From: Hymenobacter sp. CRA2
Lineage (GTDB): Bacteria > Bacteroidota > Bacteroidia > Cytophagales > Hymenobacteraceae
Direction: 5' to 3'
NCBI RefSeq assembly: GCF_002007105.1
Contig: NZ_MVBC01000017.1
Coordinates: forward strand, 48,506-112,505
Length of the DNA: 64,000 bases
Position numbers and translations under genes: made by a program. This document shows, piece after piece, positions 1-7,807 of this stretch; the first letter of the stretch is position 1, and each line of letters starts with the position of its first letter. Below the pieces are notes generated by a model. It was not told the origin of the DNA. It saw only the letters and a list, made by a program, of their open reading frames with translations, and ran no database searches.

Positions 1-921
1 TCGGCCCATCAGTTCGCCTTTGTACGAATTACCGATGGGCACGGACGAATCACGCCCTCCATCGACGATCAGCGAATCCCCGTCGATGGCCACGATGCTG
101 CCGATGCGCACGATGTATTTGCGGTGCACCCGGGCAAAATCCCGCGGGGGCAAGCGCGTGAGCATGTCCTTCATGGTGGTGTACACCGTGTACCGCTCCC
201 CAGCCGCGTGGATATTGACGTAGTCTCCCAGGGCTTCGAGGTAGGAAATGTTCTCGGTGTTGAGCCGGATGAGCTTGTGGTCCTGCTTGACGAAAATTTC
301 GTTGCTGCGGCCGGTAGAATACATGGAAGTAGCCGCGTCGTTGGCCATGCGCAGCAAGCCTTCGAGCTTGGCCCGTTCTTGCTCCAACTGAATCCGGGCC
401 CGGCGTAGCTCCAGGTGCGACACTACTTCACGCGCCAGAATCTGCAGGGCATCCCGCTGCTCGGGGGTCAGGTGCCGCGGCTTGGTATCGATGGTACACA
501 GCGCGCCGAGCGGCTGCCCATCGGGTGTGACCAGCGGGGCCCCAGCGTAGAACCGGATGTTGGGGTCCTCGGTCACCAGCGGGTTGGTGCTGAACAGCGG
601 ATTGGTCGTGGCGTCTTCTACTTCGTATATCTCCGTGCCTACCATGGCATGCTGGCAGAAGGAATACTCCCGGGGCGTTTCGGTGACACCGCCCAGGCCG
701 TAGTTGGCCTTGAACCACTGCCGGTGCGAATCGACCAGCGAAATCAGCGAAATAGGCGTACCGCAGATGTAAGCCGCCAAGCGGGTAAGCGCGTCAAAAT
801 CTGCCTCCGGCGAGGTATCCAGCACCTGGTAGGCCTGCAACGCCTCCAGCCGCTCCAGCTCGCTGTTCGGGTCCGGCAGCACAGGAGTTAATTGCGAAGA
901 GGAGAGTGCACGCACATTCAT
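1..921 (-). CDS. GAF-LytTR transcriptional regulator (partial, runs off the left edge)
   Basis: I translated this frame by hand because it has no stop inside the window. 307 codons are present from ATG at 921. Residues about 20-170 form a GAF sensor domain of the type with the SFCQHA and FYAGAPL motifs. A short charged helix follows (about 172-195). From about residue 208 to the edge there is a LytTR DNA-binding domain with the typical FVKQDHKLIRLN, YLEALGDYVNI and FARVHRKYIVR segments. The protein probably senses a small ligand or redox state through GAF and binds DNA through LytTR. It has no receiver domain, so it is not a classical two-component regulator. Domain identification is confident; ligand and targets are unknown. 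A candidate promoter lies at 973-1008. Confidence 0.85.
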   Translation of the reverse strand, partial: MNVRALSSSQLTPVLPDPNSELERLEALQAYQVLDTSPEADFDALTRLAAYICGTPISLISLVDSHRQWFKANYGLGGVTETPREYSFCQHAMVGTEIYEVEDATTNPLFSTNPLVTEDPNIRFYAGAPLVTPDGQPLGALCTIDTKPRHLTPEQRDALQILAREVVSHLELRRARIQLEQERAKLEGLLRMANDAATSMYSTGRSNEIFVKQDHKLIRLNTENISYLEALGDYVNIHAAGERYTVYTTMKDMLTRLPPRDFARVHRKYIVRIGSIVAIDGDSLIVDGGRDSSVPIGNSYKGELMGR

Positions 922-1227
922 AGTAGGGACCTTTGGCAGGGGCAATGACATAACCCCATAGAGTTACGCGAACAAACGTAAAATATGCGGTTAAAGCTGC
1001 TTACGCAAAGCAGCCTTTCATCGGTTTTTCACGACCAAGAATATTTTTTGCCCGTCAAACGCGGTAAACCAGCCGTTTAACGGCATCGTGCAGATTAATC
1101 TGGGAATAACCCGCGCCCCCGGGAACAAAAGGCTTCAAAACGACTTTTGAAAATTATCGGGTACCTTTACCAATCCCTTCGGCGGGCTTGCCCGTAAGCC
1201 TGCAGTAGATAAACCCACGCGGAACTC
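922..1227. other. Intergenic region, divergent regulator / tatA
   Basis: About 306 bases without a credible gene. It holds the candidate minus-strand promoter and inverted repeat described separately. Near the plus-strand side TACCTTTA at 1162-1169 is one mismatch from the -7 consensus and could serve tatA, but no -33 element is seen at the right distance. Confidence 0.5.
973..1008 (-). promoter_or_regulatory. Candidate Bacteroidota promoter for the GAF-LytTR gene
   Basis: On the minus strand, TACGTTTG at 980-973 fits the -7 consensus TAnnTTTG. TTG at 1008-1006 could be the -33 element, but the 25-base spacer is long. The start codon is about 45 bases downstream. An inverted repeat GCTGCTT-acgca-AAGCAGC at 996-1014 overlaps the -33 region and could be an operator. 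Motif-based only. Confidence 0.35.
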
Positions 1228-1446
1228 ATGCTCAACTCGCTCTTTCTGATCGGTAATTTCGGTACGACTGAAATTCTGTTCATCGTATTCATCATCGTGC
1301 TGCTGTTCGGCGCCAAGCGTATTCCGGAGCTGTTCCGGGGCATGGGCCAGGGCGTACGGGAATTTAAGGACGCTACCAAAGACCAAAAGCCTGAGTACCG
1401 CGACCAGAACCCGAACTACCGCGACCCGCAGCCGCCCCGCGCCTAA
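1228..1446 (+). CDS. tatA: Twin-arginine translocase subunit TatA/TatE
   Basis: 72-residue protein with the TatA layout: a short periplasmic N-terminus, one membrane helix (about residues 12-27), the FGAKRIPELFRG hinge, an amphipathic helix ending near EFKDA, then a short charged tail. TatA forms the size-adaptable pore that lets TatBC export folded proteins. It is the first gene of a likely operon: the second TatA follows after 12 bases, then gatA. No tatC is in the window. Family assignment is strong; assignment to TatA rather than TatE or TatB is by length and the Gly-Ala-Lys hinge. Confidence 0.92.
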   Translation: MLNSLFLIGNFGTTEILFIVFIIVLLFGAKRIPELFRGMGQGVREFKDATKDQKPEYRDQNPNYRDPQPPRA

Positions 1447-1458
1447 CCTTTGACAGCC

Positions 1459-1845
1459 ATGCAAACGCCTTTTCTGCTTTTCCTCGGCGACCTGGGCGGC
1501 GGTGAGATTCTGCTCATCATGGTCGTCATCCTGATTTTCTTCGGCGCCAACAAGATTCCGGAACTGGCCCGGGGCCTTGGCAAGGGCATCCGCGAATTCA
1601 AAGACGCCTCGCGTGAGATTCGCAGCGAAATTGAAAACGCCGGCCAACCCGGCTATCAGCAGCCCAACAACTACCAGCAGCCGGGCTATCAGCCCGCCCC
1701 GCCCACGCCGGCGGCCCCAGTAGCCTACCAGCCCAGCGGCCTCGATCAGCCGCCCGTAGCCGATGCTACTCTGGCACCTGAGCAGCCCACGGTAACGCCC
1801 AGCGGCCTGCCGCGCGACACCCCGCTTCCGACCCAGTCGGTTTAA
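1459..1845 (+). CDS. tatA: Second Sec-independent translocase TatA-family protein
   Basis: 128 residues from ATG 1459; an in-frame TTG nine bases earlier is possible but less likely. Membrane helix about residues 13-30, hinge FGANKIPELARG, amphipathic helix to about residue 60, then a tail of about 70 residues rich in Pro, Gln and Tyr (repeated QQPGYQ-like units). It is clearly homologous to the preceding gene, so the two are probably a tandem duplication with a diverged tail. Role in Tat export is inferred from family; which paralogue is the main pore component cannot be told. Confidence 0.88.
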   Translation: MQTPFLLFLGDLGGGEILLIMVVILIFFGANKIPELARGLGKGIREFKDASREIRSEIENAGQPGYQQPNNYQQPGYQPAPPTPAAPVAYQPSGLDQPPVADATLAPEQPTVTPSGLPRDTPLPTQSV

Positions 1846-1871
1846 GCTTATCTTCGCCTCCTGTTATTTTC

Positions 1872-1910
1872 GGCCGCCGCGTACCCCGCGGCGGCCTAGC
1901 CTTTTCTCTC
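1872..1910 (+). terminator. Hairpin terminator after the tat genes
   Basis: Ten-base-pair perfect GC stem (GGCCGCCGCG with CGCGGCGGCC, 1872-1881 and 1887-1896), five-base loop, followed by TAGCCTTTTCTCT. Sits between tatA and gatA, so gatA may be only partly co-transcribed with the tat genes. Confidence 0.6.
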
Positions 1911-1936
1911 CAGCCCGGCCGCCCGCTGCGGCCTGA

Positions 1937-3397
1937 ATGGCCCCCGACATGAAACGCTTTAACTCCCTCACGGAAGTTCGGAACGAGCTGACGGCCGGTA
2001 CTCTCACCTGCCGTCAGCTCGTCGAGTATTACTTGGATAACATCGAGCAGAAGAACGGCCAGCTGAACGCCTTCCTGGAAGTGTGGCCCGACGAAGCCCG
2101 GCAGCAGGCCGAGGCCGTCGATGCCAAGCTGGCCGCCGGCACGGCGGGCAAGCTGGCGGGCATGGTTATCGGCCTGAAAGACGTGCTGGCCTACAAAGAC
2201 CACGCGCTGCAGTCCAGCTCCCACATTCTCGACGGTTTCAAGTCGCTGTTTACCGGCACGGCCGTGCAGCGCCTCCTCGACGAAGACGCCATCCTTATCG
2301 GCCGCCAGAACTGCGACGAGTTTGCCATGGGCGCCTCGAACGAGACGTCCTACTTCGGCCCGGCCCGTAACGAAATCGATCCGGACCGCGTGCCCGGCGG
2401 TTCGTCGGGGGGCTCGGCAGTGGCCGTGCAGGCCGATATGTGCCTGGCGTCCATCGGTTCGGATACGGGCGGTTCGGTGCGCCAGCCGGCGGCGTTTTGC
2501 GGCGTCATCGGGCTGAAGCCCACCTACTCGCGCGTGTCGCGCTACGGGCTGATTGCCTACGCCTCGTCGTTTGACCAGATCGGGCCGATTACCCGCTCGG
2601 TGGATGATGCCGCGCTGCTGCTGGAAGTAATGGCCGGGCCCGATGAGTTCGACTCGACGGTGAGCCACGAGCCGGTGCCGGCGTACTCGCAGCTACTGGA
2701 GGCCAAGGCCAGCTACCGCGTGGGTTACATCCGCGACACGGTGGAGCATCCGGGCCTGGCGCCCGACATCAAGCAGGCGTTGGAAACGACTATCGAGCAG
2801 TTGCGCGGCCAGGGCCACGTGGTGGATGCAGTTGACTTTCCCTACCTCGATTACATCGTACCCTCCTACTACATCCTGACTACGGCAGAAGCCAGCTCGA
2901 ACCTGGGCCGCTACGACGGGGTGAAGTACGGCTACCGCGCCCCCAATGCCACGGATCTGGAGTCGCTCTACAAAAAGTCGCGCAGCCAGGGTTTCGGCCA
3001 GGAAGTGCAGCGGCGCATCATGCTGGGCACTTTCGTACTGTCGGCCGACTACTACGACGCGTACTACACCAAAGCCCAGCGCGTGCGGCGCCTCATCAAG
3101 GAACAAACCGACGAGCTGCTGCGCCAGTACGACTTTCTGATCCTGCCCACGGCGCCGACCACGGCTTTCCGCATCGGGGAGAATACGAAAGACCCGCTGG
3201 CCATGTATCTTGCTGATATCTTTACCGTTCAGGCCTCGTTGGCGGGCGTGCCGGCTATTTCGGTACCCGTCGGCCACGATCAGCAGGGCTTGCCCATTGG
3301 CTTGCAGGTGCTCAGCGGTGCATTCCGCGAAGCCGACATGCTGGCCTTTGCCAAGCACCTCACCGAAACCGTAGGGGCCCCGGTAGTAACACCGTAG
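1937..3397 (+). CDS. gatA: Asp-tRNA(Asn)/Glu-tRNA(Gln) amidotransferase subunit A
   Basis: 486 residues, the normal GatA length. Amidase-signature enzyme that hydrolyses glutamine and passes ammonia to GatB for conversion of Glu-tRNA(Gln) or Asp-tRNA(Asn). The Ser-cisSer-Lys triad is visible: Lys81 in IGLKD, Ser156 in PGGSSGGS, and nucleophile Ser180 in DTGGSVRQ. The downstream GVIGLKPTYSRVSRYGL stretch is typical. Start is ATG 1937; ATG 1949 is an alternative. gatB and gatC are not in the window. The next gene starts ten bases after the stop, suggesting co-transcription. Confidence 0.95.
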   Translation: MAPDMKRFNSLTEVRNELTAGTLTCRQLVEYYLDNIEQKNGQLNAFLEVWPDEARQQAEAVDAKLAAGTAGKLAGMVIGLKDVLAYKDHALQSSSHILDGFKSLFTGTAVQRLLDEDAILIGRQNCDEFAMGASNETSYFGPARNEIDPDRVPGGSSGGSAVAVQADMCLASIGSDTGGSVRQPAAFCGVIGLKPTYSRVSRYGLIAYASSFDQIGPITRSVDDAALLLEVMAGPDEFDSTVSHEPVPAYSQLLEAKASYRVGYIRDTVEHPGLAPDIKQALETTIEQLRGQGHVVDAVDFPYLDYIVPSYYILTTAEASSNLGRYDGVKYGYRAPNATDLESLYKKSRSQGFGQEVQRRIMLGTFVLSADYYDAYYTKAQRVRRLIKEQTDELLRQYDFLILPTAPTTAFRIGENTKDPLAMYLADIFTVQASLAGVPAISVPVGHDQQGLPIGLQVLSGAFREADMLAFAKHLTETVGAPVVTP

Positions 3398-3407
3398 TCG
3401 CATTGGC

Positions 3408-5468
3408 ATGAAAAAAACGCTCCGCGCCTCCGCTTTACTGTTGTTGGCTGCCGCTTTTGCCCGCCCCGCGGCGGCCCAGGTGACGCAGCCGCCCGTAGTA
3501 TTGCCGGAGGCCGGCGCGGGCGACGATACCACCCGGGTACGGCTGGAACTACAGCCTGATTCGCTGGTAGCCGAGCCCATTCAGCTTGACTCGGTGCGTT
3601 TGGCGTGGCTACAGGCCCCGCCCGAGGTGCGCGACCTGATCTGTGACCGAGTAGCTTGCTTCGATACCGAGGCGCCGCATGCCATCAACAGCACGGTGCT
3701 GGCGCACATCAACTACTTCACGCTGCGCAACCGTAACTACATGCAGCGGGTGCTGGAGCGCGAAAACCTGTACTTCCCGCTGTTTGAGAAGTACCTGACC
3801 AAATACAACCTACCGCCCGACCTGAAGTATCTGGCCGTGGTGGAATCGGCGCTGATTCCGACGGCCAAGTCGCGGGTGGGCGCTACGGGCCTGTGGCAGT
3901 TTATGGGCCCCACGGCGAATGACCTGCGCCTGCGCCGCGACGAGTGGGTGGACGAACGGATGAACCCCGAAAAGGCCACCGAAGCCGCCTGCAAGCACCT
4001 GCGCTACCTCTACGGCATATTTCACGACTGGGAACTGGTACTGGCGTCCTACAACTGGGGCGCAGGTAATATCCAACGGGTGATGCGTAAATCGGGCAAG
4101 CGTAATTTCTGGGACCTGTACCCTTACATGCCCAAGGAAACGCGCAACTACGTGCCCAGCTTCACGGCCATTATGTACGCCATGAAGTACGCGCAGCAGC
4201 ATCAGCTGCACTCGCCGGAGCTGAAGTATCAGTACGCCCAGCCCATGGATACGCTGCAGCTCAACGGGCAGGCGTTCGACATGACGCGCCTAAGCCAGGC
4301 TATCGGGCTGGATTCGGCGGCCATCGGACGTTTCAATCCTGAGCTGCGCCGCACCTACCTGCCCGACGGCTACCGGGCCTACGCCGTGAGCTTCCCCGCC
4401 GCCCTGCGCCCGCAGCTGCAGGTGGTAGACCGCGCCACGCTGTTTGGGTATTGCCGCCCGCAGCAAGCCCTGCCTGCGCCGCTGCCGGCTTTGCCGCCAC
4501 GTTTGGAAGGCGTGGAACCATTCCCTTCGGCCGCGCTGGCAACTACTACTCCCAAACGTGGAGCAGCGGCCGCGCCACCGGAAGCGGCGGAAACCCCGCG
4601 CACGCGCCGCAAGGTGCACACGGTGAAGCGCGGCCAGACGCTGGCCGAGCTAGCCGAATGGTACGGCGTTTCGCAGACGCAACTGCGCCGCTGGAACGAC
4701 CTGCCGAAGGGCCGGGCATTGCGTCCCAAGCAACAGTTGGTGGTATTCCTGCCGGCCAAGGAAAACACGACGGCACCAGCAGCCGTAGCGGTGCGTGCCA
4801 CAGCGCCCCCCGCAGTAGCTGCTATGCCGCGCACGCCGGCCGAAATGGGCCTGAAAGTGACAAAACGGGCCGTAGCGCAGGTAAGCAAGCCAGCTACCGA
4901 GCCCGAAGAACCAGCCACTGCCAGCCCCTCCCCCACTCCGGAAGTAGCCACCGAAACGCCGACGCCACGCTCAACGCGCGCAGCTAAAGCAGCCCCGGTA
5001 GAAGCGGTGGTTGCTATGGCCGAGCCCAGCAGCGTCGAAACGGCCAATGCGCAACTGCAGGCCCAGCAGGCAGCCGTGCTGGAGTATGTAGTACGTAAGG
5101 GCGACTATCTGACCAAGCTGGCGCGTGAGCGGAGCTTATCGGTGGAGCAGCTGATGGCGTGGAACAACTTACGCTCCGAAGTGGTGACGCCGGGCCAGAA
5201 ACTGCGCTTCGCTCCGCCGACCGAGCCCGAAGCCGGGGCCCAGACAGAACCCGTTAAGGCGACACGCAATCAGCGGACGGTGGCGAAAGAGGTGCCCAAG
5301 CCCGTGCGTGCTGAGCTGCCGCAGCGCGTACACATCGTGCAGCCCGGTGACACGCTATACAACATTTCGCGGCGCTATCAAGGGCTGACGGTGGAACAGC
5401 TGCGCAAGCTCAACCACCTCAAATCTGATGAGGTAAAGCCGGGCCAGAAGCTCATCGTAGCCAGCTAG
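3408..5468 (+). CDS. Secreted lytic transglycosylase with three LysM domains (MltD-like)
   Basis: 686 residues. Signal peptide at 1-24 ending AAAQ. An SLT (GH23-like) domain spans about residues 118-270, with catalytic Glu146 in the VVES motif and the downstream ATGLWQFM and ASYNWGAGN motifs. Three LysM repeats follow at about 405-450, 563-605 and 643-686, separated by Pro/Ala/Thr-rich linkers. The enzyme should cleave glycan strands of peptidoglycan to 1,6-anhydro ends while LysM anchors it to the wall. The architecture matches MltD, although the symbol is not certain in this phylum. A strong terminator follows directly. Confidence 0.9.
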   Translation: MKKTLRASALLLLAAAFARPAAAQVTQPPVVLPEAGAGDDTTRVRLELQPDSLVAEPIQLDSVRLAWLQAPPEVRDLICDRVACFDTEAPHAINSTVLAHINYFTLRNRNYMQRVLERENLYFPLFEKYLTKYNLPPDLKYLAVVESALIPTAKSRVGATGLWQFMGPTANDLRLRRDEWVDERMNPEKATEAACKHLRYLYGIFHDWELVLASYNWGAGNIQRVMRKSGKRNFWDLYPYMPKETRNYVPSFTAIMYAMKYAQQHQLHSPELKYQYAQPMDTLQLNGQAFDMTRLSQAIGLDSAAIGRFNPELRRTYLPDGYRAYAVSFPAALRPQLQVVDRATLFGYCRPQQALPAPLPALPPRLEGVEPFPSAALATTTPKRGAAAAPPEAAETPRTRRKVHTVKRGQTLAELAEWYGVSQTQLRRWNDLPKGRALRPKQQLVVFLPAKENTTAPAAVAVRATAPPAVAAMPRTPAEMGLKVTKRAVAQVSKPATEPEEPATASPSPTPEVATETPTPRSTRAAKAAPVEAVVAMAEPSSVETANAQLQAQQAAVLEYVVRKGDYLTKLARERSLSVEQLMAWNNLRSEVVTPGQKLRFAPPTEPEAGAQTEPVKATRNQRTVAKEVPKPVRAELPQRVHIVQPGDTLYNISRRYQGLTVEQLRKLNHLKSDEVKPGQKLIVAS

Positions 5469-5482
5469 CCTTTCGCAGGCAA

Positions 5483-5530
5483 ACAAAGCAACACGGCTCC
5501 GCTATTTCTAGCGGAGCCGTGTTGCTTTGT
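5483..5530 (+). terminator. Strong hairpin terminator after the transglycosylase gene
   Basis: Perfect 21-base-pair stem: left arm 5483-5503 and right arm 5510-5530, with a six-base loop. The stem ends in A-rich and T-rich flanks (ACAAAG / CTTTGT), so it can terminate in either direction. Confidence 0.85.
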
Positions 5531-5691
5531 CAAAGCCCACTCCTAAGCGGAAAACGATTTATTAGGCTTGTTGAGGGAGCGGCCTTCCTGTTATTCGGCA
5601 CCTTTTTACACGCAACAGGTTGCTAGCCGCCAAAAGGATATACTAAGCTACCACGAGCCTCGTTAACCAACTCTAATATTAACATCTCACG

Positions 5692-6825
5692 ATGAATCCA
5701 AAGTACTTACTCAGCCTCCTGTTGTTTACCCCAATCCTGGCACACGCCCAGGCTCCATTTCCATTTGCCATCAAAGGTCAGGTGGGCCACTTGAACGCCC
5801 CGGCCAAAGTTTACCTGTTGCGCGGCAACGAAATAGCCGACTCCACGGTGCTGCAAAATGGCGCATTTGAGCTGAAAGGCACCGCCACGGCCCCCAGCGA
5901 AGCCCGCCTCGTGGTGCAGCGCAGTGGACGGCTGAAAAGTATTTACGATGCCTCACCCAATCACAAGAACATCATCCTGGAGCCCGGCACGCTGGCGGTG
6001 ACCAGCACTGATTCGCTGCCGAATGCGACCCTGAAAGGCGGCCCGCTCACCTCCGACTACGACCGGCTGCAGGCCTCGCTGAAGCCCATCATTGCGCAGG
6101 CCAAGATCTACGAAGCCGCGTTTGGCCGCACGCCGGAGGCCCAGCGCAACACTCCGGAGTTCAAGCAGCGGCTGCAGACGCAGTTCGATGAAATTGGCTC
6201 CCGCATCCGGCAAGCACACCTCGCTTTTGCCAAGGCCAACCCCGCCTCGTGGGTGAGCCTGCACGCCCTACAGCAAGCCGGCATGATGAGCACGCCCGAG
6301 TACACCGAGCTGGCTCCTATTTACAACGCCTTAAACCCCGCGCTGAAAGCCTCGCCCTTGGGGCGCACGTATGGCCAGATGCTGGAAAGCATTAAGGATG
6401 TAGCCTTGGGGGCGGTAGCGCCGGATTTTACCCAGAAAACCCCGGAAGGCAAGGCGGTGTCGTTGAAGGACTACCGCGGCAAGTACGTACTGGTAGACTT
6501 CTGGGCCTCGTGGTGCGGCCCCTGCCGGGAGGAAAATCCGGCCGTCATCAAGGCTTACAATGCCTACAAGGGGCGCAAGTTCGAGGTGCTGGGCGTTTCG
6601 CTGGACGACGAGAAGAACCGGGCCAAATGGCTGCAGGCCGTGAAGGACGATAAGCTGGTTTGGACGCAGGTATCGGACCTGCGGGGCTGGGAAAACGAAG
6701 CCGCCCGGCGCTACCACGTGCAGTCCATTCCGCAGAACTACCTCATCGACCCCACTGGCAAAATTGTGGCCGTGAACCTGCGTGGCGAGCAGCTGCAAGC
6801 CACGCTGGCCCGCCTGCTTAAGTAG
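5692..6825 (+). CDS. TlpA-like thiol:disulfide oxidoreductase with N-terminal DUF4369 domain
   Basis: 377 residues. Signal peptide about 1-20 (LAHAQ). An all-beta DUF4369-type domain at about 22-120 is typical of Bacteroidota periplasmic thioredoxins. A helical linker follows, then a redoxin/thioredoxin domain from about 240 with the WCGPC active site (Trp274, Cys275, Cys278) and a cis-Pro region IPQNYLID. It probably reduces disulfides or acts in cytochrome c maturation or stress response in the periplasm; the exact client is unknown. It is a single transcription unit between terminators. Confidence 0.9.
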   Translation: MNPKYLLSLLLFTPILAHAQAPFPFAIKGQVGHLNAPAKVYLLRGNEIADSTVLQNGAFELKGTATAPSEARLVVQRSGRLKSIYDASPNHKNIILEPGTLAVTSTDSLPNATLKGGPLTSDYDRLQASLKPIIAQAKIYEAAFGRTPEAQRNTPEFKQRLQTQFDEIGSRIRQAHLAFAKANPASWVSLHALQQAGMMSTPEYTELAPIYNALNPALKASPLGRTYGQMLESIKDVALGAVAPDFTQKTPEGKAVSLKDYRGKYVLVDFWASWCGPCREENPAVIKAYNAYKGRKFEVLGVSLDDEKNRAKWLQAVKDDKLVWTQVSDLRGWENEAARRYHVQSIPQNYLIDPTGKIVAVNLRGEQLQATLARLLK

Positions 6826-6839
6826 GTTGGCATAACTAT

Positions 6840-6880
6840 AGAATGGCCGCTGCCCGCTCTGGGCAGCGGCCATTCTTTGT
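6840..6880 (+). terminator. Hairpin terminator
   Basis: 16-base-pair stem (6840-6855 with 6861-6876), five-base loop GCTCT, followed by TTGTTTG. Lies 15 bases after the stop of the thioredoxin-like gene. Confidence 0.8.
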
Positions 6881-6929
6881 TTGCAGCGGCCTGCTATAGC
6901 ACCAGATTCGGTCTTTGTCAATCACATAT

Positions 6930-6965
6930 TTTGTATTAATTATATATCAACTTGTTATAGTTTTG
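6930..6965 (+). promoter_or_regulatory. Candidate promoter for the lipoprotein gene
   Basis: TAGTTTTG at 6958-6965 matches TAnnTTTG. TTTG at 6930-6933 is a possible -33 element with a 24-base spacer, somewhat long. The surrounding sequence is AT-rich. The predicted transcript start is about 75 bases before the ATG at 7046. Confidence 0.45.
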
Positions 6966-7045
6966 TGGCCGAATTAAGCCTTCTATCTGTTGCGTTTGGC
7001 ACAGCTATTGGCCGACGCTATCCATACGCTACCCTTTCTGCTTTT

Positions 7046-7645
7046 ATGAAACAATTTCTGCTCCCGCTGCTGGGCTTGGCCCTTACCCTTACGGCTGCTT
7101 CCTGCGACTCCAAGCACAAAACGGAAGACCCGCAGCCCGCTACTCCTGCCCCGGCTGCTACCATGGACCGCACCTTTTTCTACCCCGCGTCCACCGTCAG
7201 CAGCGGTATCGGCTATGCCCCGGATGAATTGCAGACGTCGGCTTACTACGAACCCACCACGCTCAGCATCAATGTGGGCCCAAAAAGCCAACAGGACGCG
7301 CTGCACTTCGGCATTCAGCGTAGCCGCCTCGCGTCGGCGCTTACCGGCACGTACTCGCTCCAGGGCCTAGGCTCCCTGACCAACGATGCCGTGGTGCGCT
7401 ACAGCTACGCTTACGTGCTGACGGATAGCCAAACCTCTCTGCGCCTCTTCGACAGCAATACCACCCAGATGGAGGGTCACGTGCGCATCACCGAGTACGA
7501 TGCGGACCGCCACCTGCTCAGCGGCAGCTACGAAGTGCGCCTGCCCGACGTGTCCGACCCTACGCTGCCCAGCCGGGCCGGACAGAACGCCCCGCGCTGC
7601 CGCGTCACGGTTAGTGGCACATTCGAAAACGTGCGCCTAGAATAG
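7046..7645 (+). CDS. Hypothetical lipoprotein
   Basis: 199 residues from ATG 7046. The reading frame is open upstream to 6881, but the first 55 codons overlap a likely promoter, and only the 7046 start gives a signal sequence: MKQFLLPLLGL then a lipobox TAASC with Cys at about residue 19. The mature part begins with a Pro/Ala/Thr-rich tether and is predicted beta-rich with no motif I recognise. Probably an outer-membrane or periplasmic lipoprotein of unknown function. The residue after the lipid Cys is Asp, then Ser-Lys. Confidence 0.75.
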   Translation: MKQFLLPLLGLALTLTAASCDSKHKTEDPQPATPAPAATMDRTFFYPASTVSSGIGYAPDELQTSAYYEPTTLSINVGPKSQQDALHFGIQRSRLASALTGTYSLQGLGSLTNDAVVRYSYAYVLTDSQTSLRLFDSNTTQMEGHVRITEYDADRHLLSGSYEVRLPDVSDPTLPSRAGQNAPRCRVTVSGTFENVRLE

Positions 7646-7696
7646 AGGCCTTCCCGCCTTACCTCCTACCTATAGCCGAGACACTTAGCTGCTCCG

Positions 7697-7726
7697 CCCC
7701 GGCGCGGCGCGCACGGCCGGGGTTTT
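7697..7726 (+). terminator. Short hairpin terminator after the lipoprotein gene
   Basis: CCCCGGC (7697-7703) pairs with GCCGGGG (7716-7722), followed by TTTTG. The stem is seven base pairs with a GC-rich 12-base loop. Confidence 0.5.
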
Positions 7727-7807
7727 GATTCCGCCTAATTTAGCCGCAACTTGCCTAACGGCGCTGCCTTCAGCGGGCGGCGCCGTTTTGGTTTTGAATT
7801 CCCCCCT

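Noticed and set aside
6881..7045. 55-codon N-terminal extension of the lipoprotein gene
   Set aside because: It covers a terminator tail and a likely promoter, and would hide the lipoprotein signal sequence.
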